DNA from: Zhongshania sp. R06B22
GTDB taxonomy: Bacteria > Pseudomonadota > Gammaproteobacteria > Pseudomonadales > Spongiibacteraceae
DNA: 64,000 nt
Assembly (NCBI RefSeq): GCF_040892595.1
Contig: NZ_JBFRYB010000001.1
Coordinates: forward strand, 2,604,001-2,668,000
Direction: 5' to 3'
Below the pieces are notes generated by a model, which ran no database searches, had not been told where the DNA came from, and saw only the letters and a program-made list of their open reading frames with translations. Both the position numbers and the translations under genes were made by a program. Below, one piece after another: positions 8,482-18,649 of the stretch (positions within the stretch are counted from its first letter, which is position 1; every line of letters begins with the position of its first letter).

Positions 8482-11175
8482 ATGCATCAACTCAGTTACA
8501 CAATGCTCGCTGCCATATTAGTCAGTATGCTCTCCGCCTGCGGTGGAAGTTCATCATCAAGTGGCAACAGCGTGACTCCCCCGCCAGTCACTAAACCACA
8601 ATGCAGTGATGGCATTGATAATGATAACGACGGCCTTATTGACGATCAGGACATCGGTTGCAGCACCGACCAAGACAATGACGAGACCGACCCACCCGTA
8701 GATCCAGTAGACCCTCGCCTCACCCGCTATCAAATGAGTAATGCATGCTGGGTAATTAAGGCCAGTAACGATAAGTATCTCGCCGCCGATGGTGACGGCT
8801 ACAAGGCCTCGGCCAGCGAAATTGCGGCAGCTGAAGCGTTTTATATGAAGCCCACAGCGCTTGGCAGTTATATGCTGTACAACAGCAGTCGTCAGCTCCT
8901 CGCGGCCACTAATACAGGGTCTACAAGCAATATTGCCAGTGCCGCCGCCAATGACGATGCCGACTGGCGGGTGCTCGCCCTTGGCGATACCACCACCTAC
9001 CCCGAAAACCCCGTTTACGACACCGAGCCCACACCGGAAGCCGTGGCGACCTTATACACCTTTGTTGATCCGGCGATAAAAGCCGACAGCTTCACACTTA
9101 CCGTGGCTAGCCAAGGTCGCAACCTCGCGATCGATGACAGCGGTAATCTGCAAACCCTGCCACCAGCCAGCGCCCCAACTGACGAAGCCTTTAGCTTTGA
9201 ACGCGCCACCGGCTGCGCGAACTTCCCAGAGGCCCAGAGCAATTTTAGCGGCCAGCCCTTTAAGGGCACTCGGCCCGACGGCACCGTGCTTGGCCATGCT
9301 GACGCCCACGTGCATATCAGTGCCACTGAATTCCTGGGCGGCGCCCACTGGGGCAAGCCCTTCCATAAATTCGGTGTTGAACAAGCCCTTGGCAATTGCG
9401 CCGTAGAGCACGGCGATGATGGGCGCCTAGACGTGGTCGGCGGCTTGTTTGCGATGAATCCGAATGGTCACGCCACTGACGGCTGGCCAACCTTCAGCGA
9501 ATGGCCCAAGCGCGACAATCTTATTCACGAAGCGATTTACTGGAAGTGGCTGGAGCGCGCCTGGGCCGGTGGTCTTCGAGTGGTCGTCAATGACCTCGTC
9601 GACAACGAAACCCTCTGCGAGCTGCAGCGCAACGTGGCTGGCGATCCTACCCGCGACTGTAACTCCATGAACAACGCCGGCCGCCAAGCCGGTACCATGT
9701 ACGCAATGGAAAATTACATCGACGCCCAATACGGTGGTCCAGGCGAAGGCTTTTTCCAAATCGTGCACTCCTCTGACGACGCCCGCGCGGTTATAGAAGA
9801 CGGTAAGATTGCCGTGGTTCTCGGCATTGAAATTTCAAATTTATTTAACTGTAAAGTAAAGTACAACCCACTTCGGCAGCAACGCCCCTTTGAAGAAGAT
9901 GGCGCGGGTTTCACCGAAAATAGCTACGAATGTACCGTGGAAGAAGGCAAACCCAATTCCATTGCCACCCAGATGAAGCGGGTTCATGACTGGGGGGTTC
10001 GCCAGATCATCTCTATTCACGAGTTCGACAATGCCTTCGGCGGTAACGGTATTTTTGATGGCCTGATTTTAAATGTGGGCAACAGAGAAAACAGCGGCGG
10101 CATTCCCTCGGGCGATCTAGCAGGCCTTACCGACCTCTTCGCTGGCCAACCCAATCAGGCACAGTTTGAAGCTTTGGCAGCAAACTTACCGACCACAGAG
10201 CTCCCTACTGGCGAGTTTTGGACAACCTACAATTGCCCAGAGGAAGGTGTCACCGAAGGCTTTAGTGGCTACTTATGGGGCAATAGCGGCGGCAGCACGC
10301 AAGGCTTCTTACCACAACCTGCGTGTGTAGCAATAGGTCAAGATGGGCGCTCCGGCGGTGTAACCCCGTGTTATCCCGCTGATGTTCCTCAGTGTAATGC
10401 CCGCTGGATGACGCCAGCCGGTTTGTACACCTACGGTAAGATGATGGAAATGGGCTTTATCTTCGATTGGGATCACATGGAAATGGGAATGAAAACCCAA
10501 GCCCTAGAACTCGCCGAAGCCCAGAATCCGGTCTACCCCTTTGTTTCAACCCACGGCACATTTGGTGGCACAACCATCGATCAAGCCACCCGTTTACTAG
10601 CCAATGGCGGTATTTTGTACCCCAGCAATGGCTCGAGCAAAGGCTTCCGCGAGGACATGGACGAAACTGCCGGCATCTATGTCAGTGCTATGGCAAAACG
10701 CGCTGCAGCAGGCAAGGACTCCCTGCTCTTCGGCTTTGGTTATGGTACCGACACCAATGGTCTGTCCGCACAATCTGGGCCTCGAAATAATCCAGAAAAC
10801 CCAATAAACTACCCCTTCTCACTATTTAACGGCGCGCCATTCAACGCCATGAGTGAATTCAATGGAGTCCAAGCCGTGGTGTTCAATCAACCAAATAGTT
10901 TGGATGTCGACGGCAATGAAGTCCGCAGTTGGCATGAAGATGTCGACGGCAATGCCCATTACGGCATGCTTTCAGACTTTGTTGAAGAGATTGCCCTCGA
11001 CGGCAGCATTGAACAAACTCGGCATTTGTTTAACTCAGCCGAAGTCTTTCTGCAAACTTGGAAACGCACAGAATTATCCAGTGCGGCGATACAAGCTAGT
11101 GGCCTAAAGCAGCCTCCGGCAACAGCGCCAGCAATACTGCGGCCAGCACCACCGCTGGGCGATTTTGCTCCCTAA
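8482..11175 (+). CDS. Exported lipoprotein with a metal-dependent (amidohydrolase/M19-like) hydrolase domain
   Basis: The ATG at 8482 is chosen because GGAG lies seven bases upstream and the 897-residue product then starts with a lipoprotein signal peptide ending in the lipobox LSAC. An upstream ATG at 8440 would add 14 residues. After a Ser-rich linker comes an acidic segment (SDGIDNDNDGLIDDQD) like Ca2+-binding repeats, then a beta-rich domain of beta-trefoil character (about 80-240). The catalytic part has metal-binding signatures of TIM-barrel metallohydrolases: HADAHVHI, SIHEFDN, FDWDHMEMG, STHGTFGG and GTDTNG. The last resembles the metal-site Asp region of membrane dipeptidases. The substrate is unknown. 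It is probably anchored to the outer membrane and stands as a single gene closed by a strong terminator. Confidence 0.75.
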   Translation: MHQLSYTMLAAILVSMLSACGGSSSSSGNSVTPPPVTKPQCSDGIDNDNDGLIDDQDIGCSTDQDNDETDPPVDPVDPRLTRYQMSNACWVIKASNDKYLAADGDGYKASASEIAAAEAFYMKPTALGSYMLYNSSRQLLAATNTGSTSNIASAAANDDADWRVLALGDTTTYPENPVYDTEPTPEAVATLYTFVDPAIKADSFTLTVASQGRNLAIDDSGNLQTLPPASAPTDEAFSFERATGCANFPEAQSNFSGQPFKGTRPDGTVLGHADAHVHISATEFLGGAHWGKPFHKFGVEQALGNCAVEHGDDGRLDVVGGLFAMNPNGHATDGWPTFSEWPKRDNLIHEAIYWKWLERAWAGGLRVVVNDLVDNETLCELQRNVAGDPTRDCNSMNNAGRQAGTMYAMENYIDAQYGGPGEGFFQIVHSSDDARAVIEDGKIAVVLGIEISNLFNCKVKYNPLRQQRPFEEDGAGFTENSYECTVEEGKPNSIATQMKRVHDWGVRQIISIHEFDNAFGGNGIFDGLILNVGNRENSGGIPSGDLAGLTDLFAGQPNQAQFEALAANLPTTELPTGEFWTTYNCPEEGVTEGFSGYLWGNSGGSTQGFLPQPACVAIGQDGRSGGVTPCYPADVPQCNARWMTPAGLYTYGKMMEMGFIFDWDHMEMGMKTQALELAEAQNPVYPFVSTHGTFGGTTIDQATRLLANGGILYPSNGSSKGFREDMDETAGIYVSAMAKRAAAGKDSLLFGFGYGTDTNGLSAQSGPRNNPENPINYPFSLFNGAPFNAMSEFNGVQAVVFNQPNSLDVDGNEVRSWHEDVDGNAHYGMLSDFVEEIALDGSIEQTRHLFNSAEVFLQTWKRTELSSAAIQASGLKQPPATAPAILRPAPPLGDFAP

Positions 11176-11195
11176 GTAACACGGTTTAGACTTTC

Positions 11196-11225
11196 AAAAA
11201 GGCCTGCGCAAGCAGGCCTTTTTGT
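11196..11225. terminator. Bidirectional rho-independent terminator
   Basis: A perfect stem GGCCTGC-GCAA-GCAGGCC (11201-11218) is flanked by AAAAA on the left and TTTTT on the right. It can end the lipoprotein gene on the plus strand and the convergent membrane-protein gene on the minus strand. Confidence 0.9.
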
Positions 11226-11232
11226 TTGCGCA

Positions 11233-12732
11233 TCAAGCCACCGGTTGCGACAGAATCCACAAACCACTTGCGGTAAAACCAATCATAAGAAATAACATAG
11301 GTAACTGGCTGAGGTTTATTCTGGCAGCGTTTTTAGCACCGATATTAGTATTGGCATCAGCGAACACGACTTTGTGAGCTAAATAGACGCTAATAATATG
11401 TCCCACCACAATCAAGCCTAGCTGCACATGCCAGGTGACACTTACATCGGGAATAAAAACCCGCTGCAACCATTTTGCGGTACCAAACCAATTTTGCCCC
11501 CAGCCAAACGGATCTGAGACCAAGCTTATTATTTTAATCCCCTGGGTCTCGAGCAGCGTGTAGTAATGGGCTATATGGTATACCAAGGCAATAGGTAACA
11601 AGGGATAAGCCATTTTTAAGGCCAGCGCTTTAACACTTAACGTCGAGCGCATTAGCACTTTGCTTAAGCCAATTACCGCAAACAAAATGGCCAAATAAAT
11701 AAAAGGCGAAAGCAATAGCCATGCTCCTTGCCAATAGCGATATAAATCTGACATCGCGGCGTAGGCAAGAAAAGGATTTTCATTGGTGTAATATTGTAAA
11801 AAACCATGATACATATCCAGCCAAAAAAACTGCTTCCATATGATGGTTTCATGCAAGCCATCAAAGGCCGTGGAAGACAGCATAAACAATATAAAAACTA
11901 ATAAGCTGACATGCTCAGCAGACTGTTCCAACAGTCCACTAAAAGGTCTTCTTAATTGTATAATTGATGCGCCGCGAGCAGCGCCAACACGCTCTGAGGG
12001 TATGTAATTTACAGGTGACATCAAAGCGAGAAGTCTAAAAAAGACACTAAAAAAATCACAATATCTAAACCACGCCTGACTACCGAATAGCGCCACACCA
12101 ATGAAACTGATCAAGGTATAACCGAGTAGCATTATCGACAGAAAATAGGGGCTGCTGCCAGCGAATAACTCTATCCATATAAAGATAAAATATAGCAACA
12201 AGGCTGGCCAGTAAGCCAAACGCGGATCATACCGCCGACGCGGACGATCAAAACCAACAATCTTATCTACCATCCGACCCAGCAGCATAAACGGATTAAT
12301 TGCCGCGTACAGATTACCGAACAGCGCACTGAAATAACTAAAACCCAACATGACCACGATCCAGAAAAAAGTCATATTGAAATTGCCATAAGGGCTTTTA
12401 TTGCCGAACAAGCCGGTGGCAATACAAAGCAGTAAGGTGGCCACACTCAGAAGCTGAAGCTGCTGTAAAATACGCCAGCGCCGGGCGAAAATCAGCAACT
12501 GACTGTTCGATATATCCTTCGTCCAAGGGCGAGCCTCCTTATGTGGCTGGGTATGAGGAATAACGAAGGCCGCCACCACAAAGGAGCACACCAATGCCGC
12601 CGCCGCGCCCCAAGCGTACAAATGAAACGGCAGTGGTAGGCTATAAACCACACCAAAGGAATGGGCACTAACCGGTGCAGACGATGCTAAGGCGCAGATC
12701 CAAGCCAAAGCCATGAAGTGCCTGTGGCGCAT
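11233..12732 (-). CDS. Polytopic membrane protein of the copper block (FedB/'fenitrothion hydrolase'-like annotation)
   Basis: The longest frame starts at 12798, but the ATG at 12732 has AGGA eight bases upstream and yields a signal peptide (RHRHFMALAWICALASSAPV, cleaved near SAHS). The 499-residue product has about ten to twelve hydrophobic segments and no obvious catalytic motif. Its beginning, AHSFGVVYSLPLPFHLYAWG, resembles membrane proteins often labelled fenitrothion hydrolase subunit; I recall that label and cannot confirm the homology. It follows cusA by 224 bp on the same strand, so a role in metal handling or transport is suggested by context only. Confidence 0.65.
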   Translation of the reverse strand: MRHRHFMALAWICALASSAPVSAHSFGVVYSLPLPFHLYAWGAAAALVCSFVVAAFVIPHTQPHKEARPWTKDISNSQLLIFARRWRILQQLQLLSVATLLLCIATGLFGNKSPYGNFNMTFFWIVVMLGFSYFSALFGNLYAAINPFMLLGRMVDKIVGFDRPRRRYDPRLAYWPALLLYFIFIWIELFAGSSPYFLSIMLLGYTLISFIGVALFGSQAWFRYCDFFSVFFRLLALMSPVNYIPSERVGAARGASIIQLRRPFSGLLEQSAEHVSLLVFILFMLSSTAFDGLHETIIWKQFFWLDMYHGFLQYYTNENPFLAYAAMSDLYRYWQGAWLLLSPFIYLAILFAVIGLSKVLMRSTLSVKALALKMAYPLLPIALVYHIAHYYTLLETQGIKIISLVSDPFGWGQNWFGTAKWLQRVFIPDVSVTWHVQLGLIVVGHIISVYLAHKVVFADANTNIGAKNAARINLSQLPMLFLMIGFTASGLWILSQPVA

Positions 12733-12955
12733 TATTGGTATCCTGCATTCATCGCTAAGGCCCCGCGCAAATTCGGCCCAAGGGGCCGTTGGCAACAACC
12801 ACCAATACCCTCCAATTTATAATTGAAACTCCCATAAAACACAGCACACCTAATTTTATTTATTATACTTTCCATTTATTCCTTTTTGCGAACCTCGCCG
12901 CGCTGCAAGCGATTATAAATTGCAGCCAGTAGTTAAGTCGCTGCGCTCTCGGCAC

Positions 12956-15900
12956 CTAACTATTGATCGCCCTTTTGCGCCATAAAAAGTACACAGCCGG
13001 CAATACCAGCAGGGTTAAAATTACAGCGCTTAACATCCCTCCCACCATAGGCGCCGCTATCCGACTCATCACCTCTGATCCCGTACCCGTGCCGTACATA
13101 ATAGGTAGTAGACCAACAATAGTGGCGCCTGCCGTCATCATCACCGGGCGAACCCGCAATCCGGCGCCATTTAGCACAGCAAGTCTGAGGGTTTCCAGCC
13201 TTGGCCTTACGCCCTGCTCCTCGCACTCGGACAACATCTGTGTGTGAGCCTGATTGAGATAAACCAGCATGATAACGCCAATTTCAACCGCAACACCCGC
13301 CAGCGCGATAAACCCAACACCCACTGCTACCGAGAAGTTGTATCCCAGTAAATACATCAACCAGACTGAACCGACCATCGCCAAGGGCAATGTGCCCATG
13401 ATAATCGCGACCTCGGCAATATTGCGGAAGTTTAGATACAGCAGCACGATGATAATGGCCAGCGTTAATGGCACCACGTAGCTGAGCTTGGCTTTGGCGC
13501 GCAACATATATTCATACTGCCCCGACCAGTCTAATGAGTACCCTGTGGGCAGCTCAAGCTGATCTGCCACAACTACCATGGCATTTTCCACATAACTACC
13601 AATATCGACGCCGTCGATATCGACATAGGTCCAGCCATTCAAACGCGCATTCTCACTTTTAATGGCCGGAGGTCCATTTTCCACATAGACCCGCGCTACA
13701 TCCCCGAGCGCAATCCGCTGATTGCCAGCCGTCACTATCGGCAGCAGCGCCAGCTGTTCTGGGGAATTGCGGTAGTCCTGGGGATAGCGCAAATTAACCG
13801 GGTAGCGCTCCTGACCTTCGACGGTTTGGGTCACGTTCATTCCGCCAATGGCGGTAGCGACGACCTGCTGTACATCCGCGATATTGAGGCCGTAGCGAGC
13901 GGCCTTTTCTCGCTGAATATCAACCTTGATGTAACGACCGCCGGCCACCCGCTCAGAGTAAACCGAGGCCGTGCCAGGTACGTCTTTTAGTATCTGCTCG
14001 AGGCGCTTGCCGATTTTTTCGATCTCTCTTAAATCTGGGCCAGCTACTTTTATACCCACTGGCGTTTTAATGCCCGTGGCCTGCATATCGATACGGGTTT
14101 TGATGGGCATCACCCAGGCATTTGTCAGGCCTGGGAACGTCACCAGCGCATCTAATTCCTTTATAAGAGTCTCGGTCGTCATGCCCTTGCGCCACTGATC
14201 CCTAGGCTTAAGCTGAATAAAGGTTTCAATCATGGTGAGCGGGGCCGGATCGGTAGCAGTCTCCGCCCGACCAATTTTACCGAACACGGTTTTTACCTCT
14301 GGCACGGTAGCTATCAGCTTATCGGTCTGCTGTAAGATTTCGCGGGCCTTACCGATGGACAAACCGGGGTAGGTGGTGGGCATATACATCAGGTCGCCTT
14401 CATCCAGAGCCGGGATAAATTCACTACCAATTTGCGTCACCGGCCAGAAGCCCACCATCGCAATCAAAAGCGCTAACGCCAGCGTTGATTTAGGATAATT
14501 AAGCACCACCTTTAGCGTTGGCATATAAACCGCAATAAGCCCGCGATTGATCGGATTTTTGTGTTCAAGCAAGACCTTGCCGCGAATAAAATAGCCCATC
14601 AGCACCGGAACCAAGGTGACGGCCAGCGCGGCGCTAGCGGCCATGGCATAGGTTTTTGTAAACGCCAGCGGCGAGAACATCCGCCCTTCCTGAGCGCCCA
14701 GTGCAAACACCGGCACAAAACTCACCGTAATGATCAGCAAACTAAAAAATAGCGCCGGTCCCACCTCCGCCGCAGACTCGGCGACCACCTCCCAGCGATT
14801 CTCGTCGGTCAGCGGTGTTCGCTCCATGTGCTTGTGCATATTTTCGATCATGACGATAGCGCCATCGATCATGACACCGACCGCAATGGCTATTCCGCCT
14901 AGCGACATAATATTGGCATTGAGGCCTTGGGCGTGCATAACGATGAAAGCGGTGAGAATACCCACCGGCAGGCTGATGATGGCCACCAGACTGGAGCGCA
15001 CATGAAACAGGAACACCATGCACACCAGCGCGACCACGATAAACTCCTGCAGCAGCTTATGCCAAAGGTTGTCTACGGCCCGCTCAATCAGGCCGGAGCG
15101 ATCGTAGACGGTAACAATTTCGACCCCCTCGGGCAGACCCGCTTTGAGTGTCTCCAACTTGGCCTTAACGCCATTAATGGTCTTTTGCGCATTTTCCCCA
15201 AAGCGCATAATAACAATACCGCCGACCACCTCACCCTCGCCATTCAACTCGGCAATACCCCGGCGCATTTGTGGGCCAATTTCAATATCAGCGACATCCT
15301 TAAGTAGTAGGGGTGTTCCCTGCATATCCAGACCCAGCGGTATGGTAGCCAGGTCTTCGATATTGCGGATATAACCGCTGACTCTCACCATGTATTCGGC
15401 TTCGGCCATTTCCACCACTGACGCCCCAACCTCCTGATTGCCCCGTTGAATGGCAGTCTGGATATGCGACAGCGGTATACCAAAAGCGCGTAATTTGTCT
15501 GGGCTCACTTTGACCTGATATTGCTTAACCATGCCACCCAGAGTCGAGACTTCAGACACACCGTGGACTGTTTGCAATTCGTATTTAAGAAACCAGTCCT
15601 GCAGGCTGCGCAACTGACTGAGGTCATGCTGACCAGTTCTGTCGACTAGGGCGTAAAGGTATACCCAACCCACGCCAGTCGCATCCGGGCCCAATTGTGG
15701 CCTAGCATTGGGGGGCAAGCTTGGCGCCACCTGTGACAGATATTCCAGCACCCGAGAGCGCGCCCAATAGATGTCGGTATCTTCATCAAAAATCACATAG
15801 ACATAGGAATCACCGAAGAAGGAATAACCGCGCACCGTTACCGCACCCGGCACCGACAACATTGCCGTGGTCAGAGGATAAGTCACCTGGTCCTGGACCA

Positions 15901-16078
15901 CTTGCGGCGCCTGGCCAGGGTAACTGGTTTTGACAATCACCTGAACATCCGACAAGTCTGGTATGGCATCAACTGGCGTATTTATCATCGACCAGCTGCC
16001 GACGCCCACCAGAATGAAGGTCGCCAACAGCACGAAAAAGCGATTGCCCACAGACCAGCGAATAATAGCTTCGATCAT
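12956..16078 (-). CDS. cusA: Cu(I)/Ag(I) efflux RND transporter, inner-membrane pump CusA
   Basis: This 1040-residue heavy-metal RND pump has the usual twelve transmembrane segments and two large periplasmic loops. The methionine triad that binds Cu(I)/Ag(I) in E. coli CusA (M573, M623, M672) is present as M566 (MYMPTT), M616 (APLTMIETF) and M665 (TRIDMQATG), all shifted by seven. This argues for monovalent copper or silver rather than Zn/Co/Cd. The start overlaps the cusB stop by one base (TAATG), so translation is coupled. It works with CusB and CusC as a three-part channel moving metal out of the periplasm. Confidence 0.95.
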   Translation of the reverse strand: MIEAIIRWSVGNRFFVLLATFILVGVGSWSMINTPVDAIPDLSDVQVIVKTSYPGQAPQVVQDQVTYPLTTAMLSVPGAVTVRGYSFFGDSYVYVIFDEDTDIYWARSRVLEYLSQVAPSLPPNARPQLGPDATGVGWVYLYALVDRTGQHDLSQLRSLQDWFLKYELQTVHGVSEVSTLGGMVKQYQVKVSPDKLRAFGIPLSHIQTAIQRGNQEVGASVVEMAEAEYMVRVSGYIRNIEDLATIPLGLDMQGTPLLLKDVADIEIGPQMRRGIAELNGEGEVVGGIVIMRFGENAQKTINGVKAKLETLKAGLPEGVEIVTVYDRSGLIERAVDNLWHKLLQEFIVVALVCMVFLFHVRSSLVAIISLPVGILTAFIVMHAQGLNANIMSLGGIAIAVGVMIDGAIVMIENMHKHMERTPLTDENRWEVVAESAAEVGPALFFSLLIITVSFVPVFALGAQEGRMFSPLAFTKTYAMAASAALAVTLVPVLMGYFIRGKVLLEHKNPINRGLIAVYMPTLKVVLNYPKSTLALALLIAMVGFWPVTQIGSEFIPALDEGDLMYMPTTYPGLSIGKAREILQQTDKLIATVPEVKTVFGKIGRAETATDPAPLTMIETFIQLKPRDQWRKGMTTETLIKELDALVTFPGLTNAWVMPIKTRIDMQATGIKTPVGIKVAGPDLREIEKIGKRLEQILKDVPGTASVYSERVAGGRYIKVDIQREKAARYGLNIADVQQVVATAIGGMNVTQTVEGQERYPVNLRYPQDYRNSPEQLALLPIVTAGNQRIALGDVARVYVENGPPAIKSENARLNGWTYVDIDGVDIGSYVENAMVVVADQLELPTGYSLDWSGQYEYMLRAKAKLSYVVPLTLAIIIVLLYLNFRNIAEVAIIMGTLPLAMVGSVWLMYLLGYNFSVAVGVGFIALAGVAVEIGVIMLVYLNQAHTQMLSECEEQGVRPRLETLRLAVLNGAGLRVRPVMMTAGATIVGLLPIMYGTGTGSEVMSRIAAPMVGGMLSAVILTLLVLPAVYFLWRKRAINS

Positions 16079-17325
16079 TACATGCTCTCCTGCTGGCCCT
16101 GACTATCATCCATTAACATTAAATCGTGATTCATACGTTTGAAATCCGAGGTCTTGCTGGATTCCGAATCAATCAGGAACTGCGCAGAGCTAACAATACG
16201 ATCACCCTCATGCAGGCCCGAGATAATTTCCGCTTGGGTATCTGCCACCCTCCCTACTTCAACTTCTATCGATTTAAAACGCCCCTCCCCCTGAGCCAAT
16301 ACCACCCTAGACTGGTTGCCGGTGCGAATGAGTGCCTCACGGGGAATCAACAAGGCTTGTTCGAGGGGATCGGTTTCAATATTTAATTGCGCGAACATGC
16401 CCGGCCGCAAAAATTTGTCCCGGTTATTAATATGAACCCGAACTTGGGCGGTGCGGGTCTTCATATTCAGGGAGGGGTAGATATAATCAACGGTGCTTTG
16501 CCACTCACGCCCGGGCAGATAGTCGAGCCGCATGCTCACCGTATCGCCTACCTTAACGACCGTGGCCTGGCGCTCAAAAACTTCGCCAATAACCCAAATG
16601 TGTTCCAGCATGCCGATGGACATAACACTCATACCGGGTTTAACGAACATACCCTCACGCACATTGAGGTCATCTACCACCCCCGATTGCGCTGCGGTGA
16701 TGGTGACGGTCTGACTGACCTTGCCCGTTGCTCGCAACTGTTTAATAGTGGCGGGCGGTACATCCAATGCTGCCAATCTCTCGACGGCGGCCTGAATCAA
16801 AATGGCATTATTTCGCTTCAGGGCTAGCAATAACTCCTCTTGAGCATTGACCAAGGTGGGTGAATACAGCGCATACAGTGGCTCGCCTTTTGCCACTGGA
16901 TCACCGGCCGCTTTGACATAGAGTTGTTCGACCCAGCCTTCCACGCGTGGATGGATATGAATAAGACGATCTTCGTCATATTGCACATAACCCACAGTAT
17001 CTATGGTGCTCGCCAATTGCCCCCTAGTGACCGTTGCCAGCCGTACCCCGAGGTTATTAACCACGTTCGGAGAAATAACGACGCTACCTATCTCAGTGTC
17101 GGCGTCGTTACTATAAACTGGGATCAAATCCATCCCCATGGGGGACTTGCCAGGTAAGTCAGACTTGTAATTCGGATCCATGGGAGCGACCCAATACATT
17201 GGCTTAGCGTCGCCAGCCTGCTCCGCGCCCATGTCGGTGTTGCCCGCAGTGGCGATCCAGACACCGGCTGCGCCAATAAGCGCACCCAAAAAAACACTTA
17301 TTGCAGTTTTAGAAGTTGGTTTCAT
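16078..17325 (-). CDS. cusB: Cu(I)/Ag(I) efflux RND periplasmic adaptor CusB
   Basis: This 415-residue membrane fusion protein has an N-terminal membrane anchor (about residues 8-28) and then a heavy-metal-binding module, YWVAPMDPNYKSDLPGKSPM. In this module methionines replace the cysteines found in many relatives, consistent with Cu/Ag binding by Met as in E. coli CusB. A barrel-sandwich hybrid, alpha-hairpin and beta-barrel follow (VEGWVEQLYVKAAGDPVAKG, then the AQVRVHINNRDKFLRPGMFA region). It links CusA to CusC. Its start overlaps the end of cusC by 17 bp and its stop overlaps the start of cusA. Confidence 0.93.
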   Translation of the reverse strand: MKPTSKTAISVFLGALIGAAGVWIATAGNTDMGAEQAGDAKPMYWVAPMDPNYKSDLPGKSPMGMDLIPVYSNDADTEIGSVVISPNVVNNLGVRLATVTRGQLASTIDTVGYVQYDEDRLIHIHPRVEGWVEQLYVKAAGDPVAKGEPLYALYSPTLVNAQEELLLALKRNNAILIQAAVERLAALDVPPATIKQLRATGKVSQTVTITAAQSGVVDDLNVREGMFVKPGMSVMSIGMLEHIWVIGEVFERQATVVKVGDTVSMRLDYLPGREWQSTVDYIYPSLNMKTRTAQVRVHINNRDKFLRPGMFAQLNIETDPLEQALLIPREALIRTGNQSRVVLAQGEGRFKSIEVEVGRVADTQAEIISGLHEGDRIVSSAQFLIDSESSKTSDFKRMNHDLMLMDDSQGQQESM

Positions 17326-18649
17326 ATTCGTCCCCGAGCTGTGTTGCTGGCGTATGGATTGCCACTGATGACCCGCTGAGTAAATAATTTATTTTTACGA
17401 TGGTCTGTTGCCGCTCTACGGCGATCACCAGTGCCTCAATTTTGGTATTTAACTCGGCAATCCGCGCGCGCACCGCTTCGGCAAAATCGCCATCGTCACT
17501 GTCATAAGCTGTCAACGCGGCCTCGGCCTGCGACGCCATTTGCGGTAAAAGCTGATCTTTATAAAGCGTTAGGCGCTGATTAAGACGTTGCAGCTGGACG
17601 ATGGCCATATCCAGCGAAGCCATAAGTTGACGAGACAATAATTGCTTATCGGTTTTGATCGCCTCGGCTCGCGATACCGCTGCACTGACGTCTTTATCTT
17701 GTCGATTAGCGGTAAACAGCGGCATATCAAAGCTGACCCCGATGGAGAATAAGTCTGCCCGATCGCGGCCCAGCGGATCATCATCACGATATCCGTATTG
17801 CGCAGTCAGCCCCCACTCCGGCTTGTACTTTTGACGCGCCAACTCAACACCGGTCTGCATTGCATTAATACGTTGATCAAAGGCCTGCAAAAGCGGATGT
17901 AAACTGATTCGCTCGTAGCGAGATCGATCGTTGTGTACCGGAACTAGCAGTGCAGATTCTGGCAGTGAAGGCTCATCATTTGGCAACAGCGGAGCCAAAG
18001 GCAGCTGGGCACGAACGCCAATCCACTCAGATAGACGCCGCTGCGCAGACTCCTGCTGCTGCAGCAGTACCGTCAAGCGATCATCAATACGAGTCAGTTC
18101 AAGTTGCGCGCGAATAATATCTTGCTGCCGCGCCCGTCCCAGCGCCGACGAATAGCTCGCCCGCGCCGCATCCACGAGCTGTTCGAACAACGAACGGTCG
18201 CGCTCAATCAGGCGTATGCTCTCTTGAGCCTTATATTCCTCTAACCATAACTGCGCAACAGTCGCCGTAACCTTGGCCTCCCTATCCAACCTAAGCATGG
18301 GTTCCTGAGCAGCCAGTTCACGCTTTTGCCGACTAGACAGTGTTAGGCTGTCACCACGGGGAAACATCTGGCTCACGCCCAGCGCAAGCTGGGTCATGGC
18401 TTCTTGATTAAAATCCAATGTGTCCACGGGGAAATTACCCGCCATTAAGCTGATCTTTGGGTCGGGTAAGCTTGCCGCGGAAACGGATTCGCTGCTGAGA
18501 GCGTCTTCCCTATGGCGACTGCCGTTGAGCCAGGGGTCAGAGGTTATTGCAGCCGCAATAGCAGCGTTTAGGCTCAATTCCGGTGCTGGCTCCTGAGCGA
18601 AAATAAGGGGGGCGCTAGCTATTAACCCTAGTGCGACCAAGAATTTCAT
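17309..18649 (-). CDS. cusC: Outer-membrane efflux protein CusC/TolC type
   Basis: This is a 446-residue member of the outer membrane efflux family. It has a signal peptide (KFLVALGLIASAPLIFA) and the long helical repeats of the TolC fold, for example LALGVSQMFPRGDSLTLSSR and IGVSFDMPLFTANRQ. It forms the exit duct for the CusB-CusA pump. The start overlaps the DUF411 gene stop (ATGA), so the genes form one translationally coupled series. There is no lipobox, unlike E. coli CusC, which is common in these marine versions. Confidence 0.88.
   Translation of the reverse strand: MKFLVALGLIASAPLIFAQEPAPELSLNAAIAAAITSDPWLNGSRHREDALSSESVSAASLPDPKISLMAGNFPVDTLDFNQEAMTQLALGVSQMFPRGDSLTLSSRQKRELAAQEPMLRLDREAKVTATVAQLWLEEYKAQESIRLIERDRSLFEQLVDAARASYSSALGRARQQDIIRAQLELTRIDDRLTVLLQQQESAQRRLSEWIGVRAQLPLAPLLPNDEPSLPESALLVPVHNDRSRYERISLHPLLQAFDQRINAMQTGVELARQKYKPEWGLTAQYGYRDDDPLGRDRADLFSIGVSFDMPLFTANRQDKDVSAAVSRAEAIKTDKQLLSRQLMASLDMAIVQLQRLNQRLTLYKDQLLPQMASQAEAALTAYDSDDGDFAEAVRARIAELNTKIEALVIAVERQQTIVKINYLLSGSSVAIHTPATQLGDEYETNF

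Noticed and set aside
9015..9411. Overlapping minus-strand frames of about 120 codons inside the lipoprotein gene
   Set aside because: They are shadows of a GC-rich coding region. The plus-strand protein has clear domains throughout.
14927..15307. A 126-codon plus-strand frame inside cusA
   Set aside because: It lies opposite the transmembrane core of CusA, has no ribosome-binding site and no recognisable domain.
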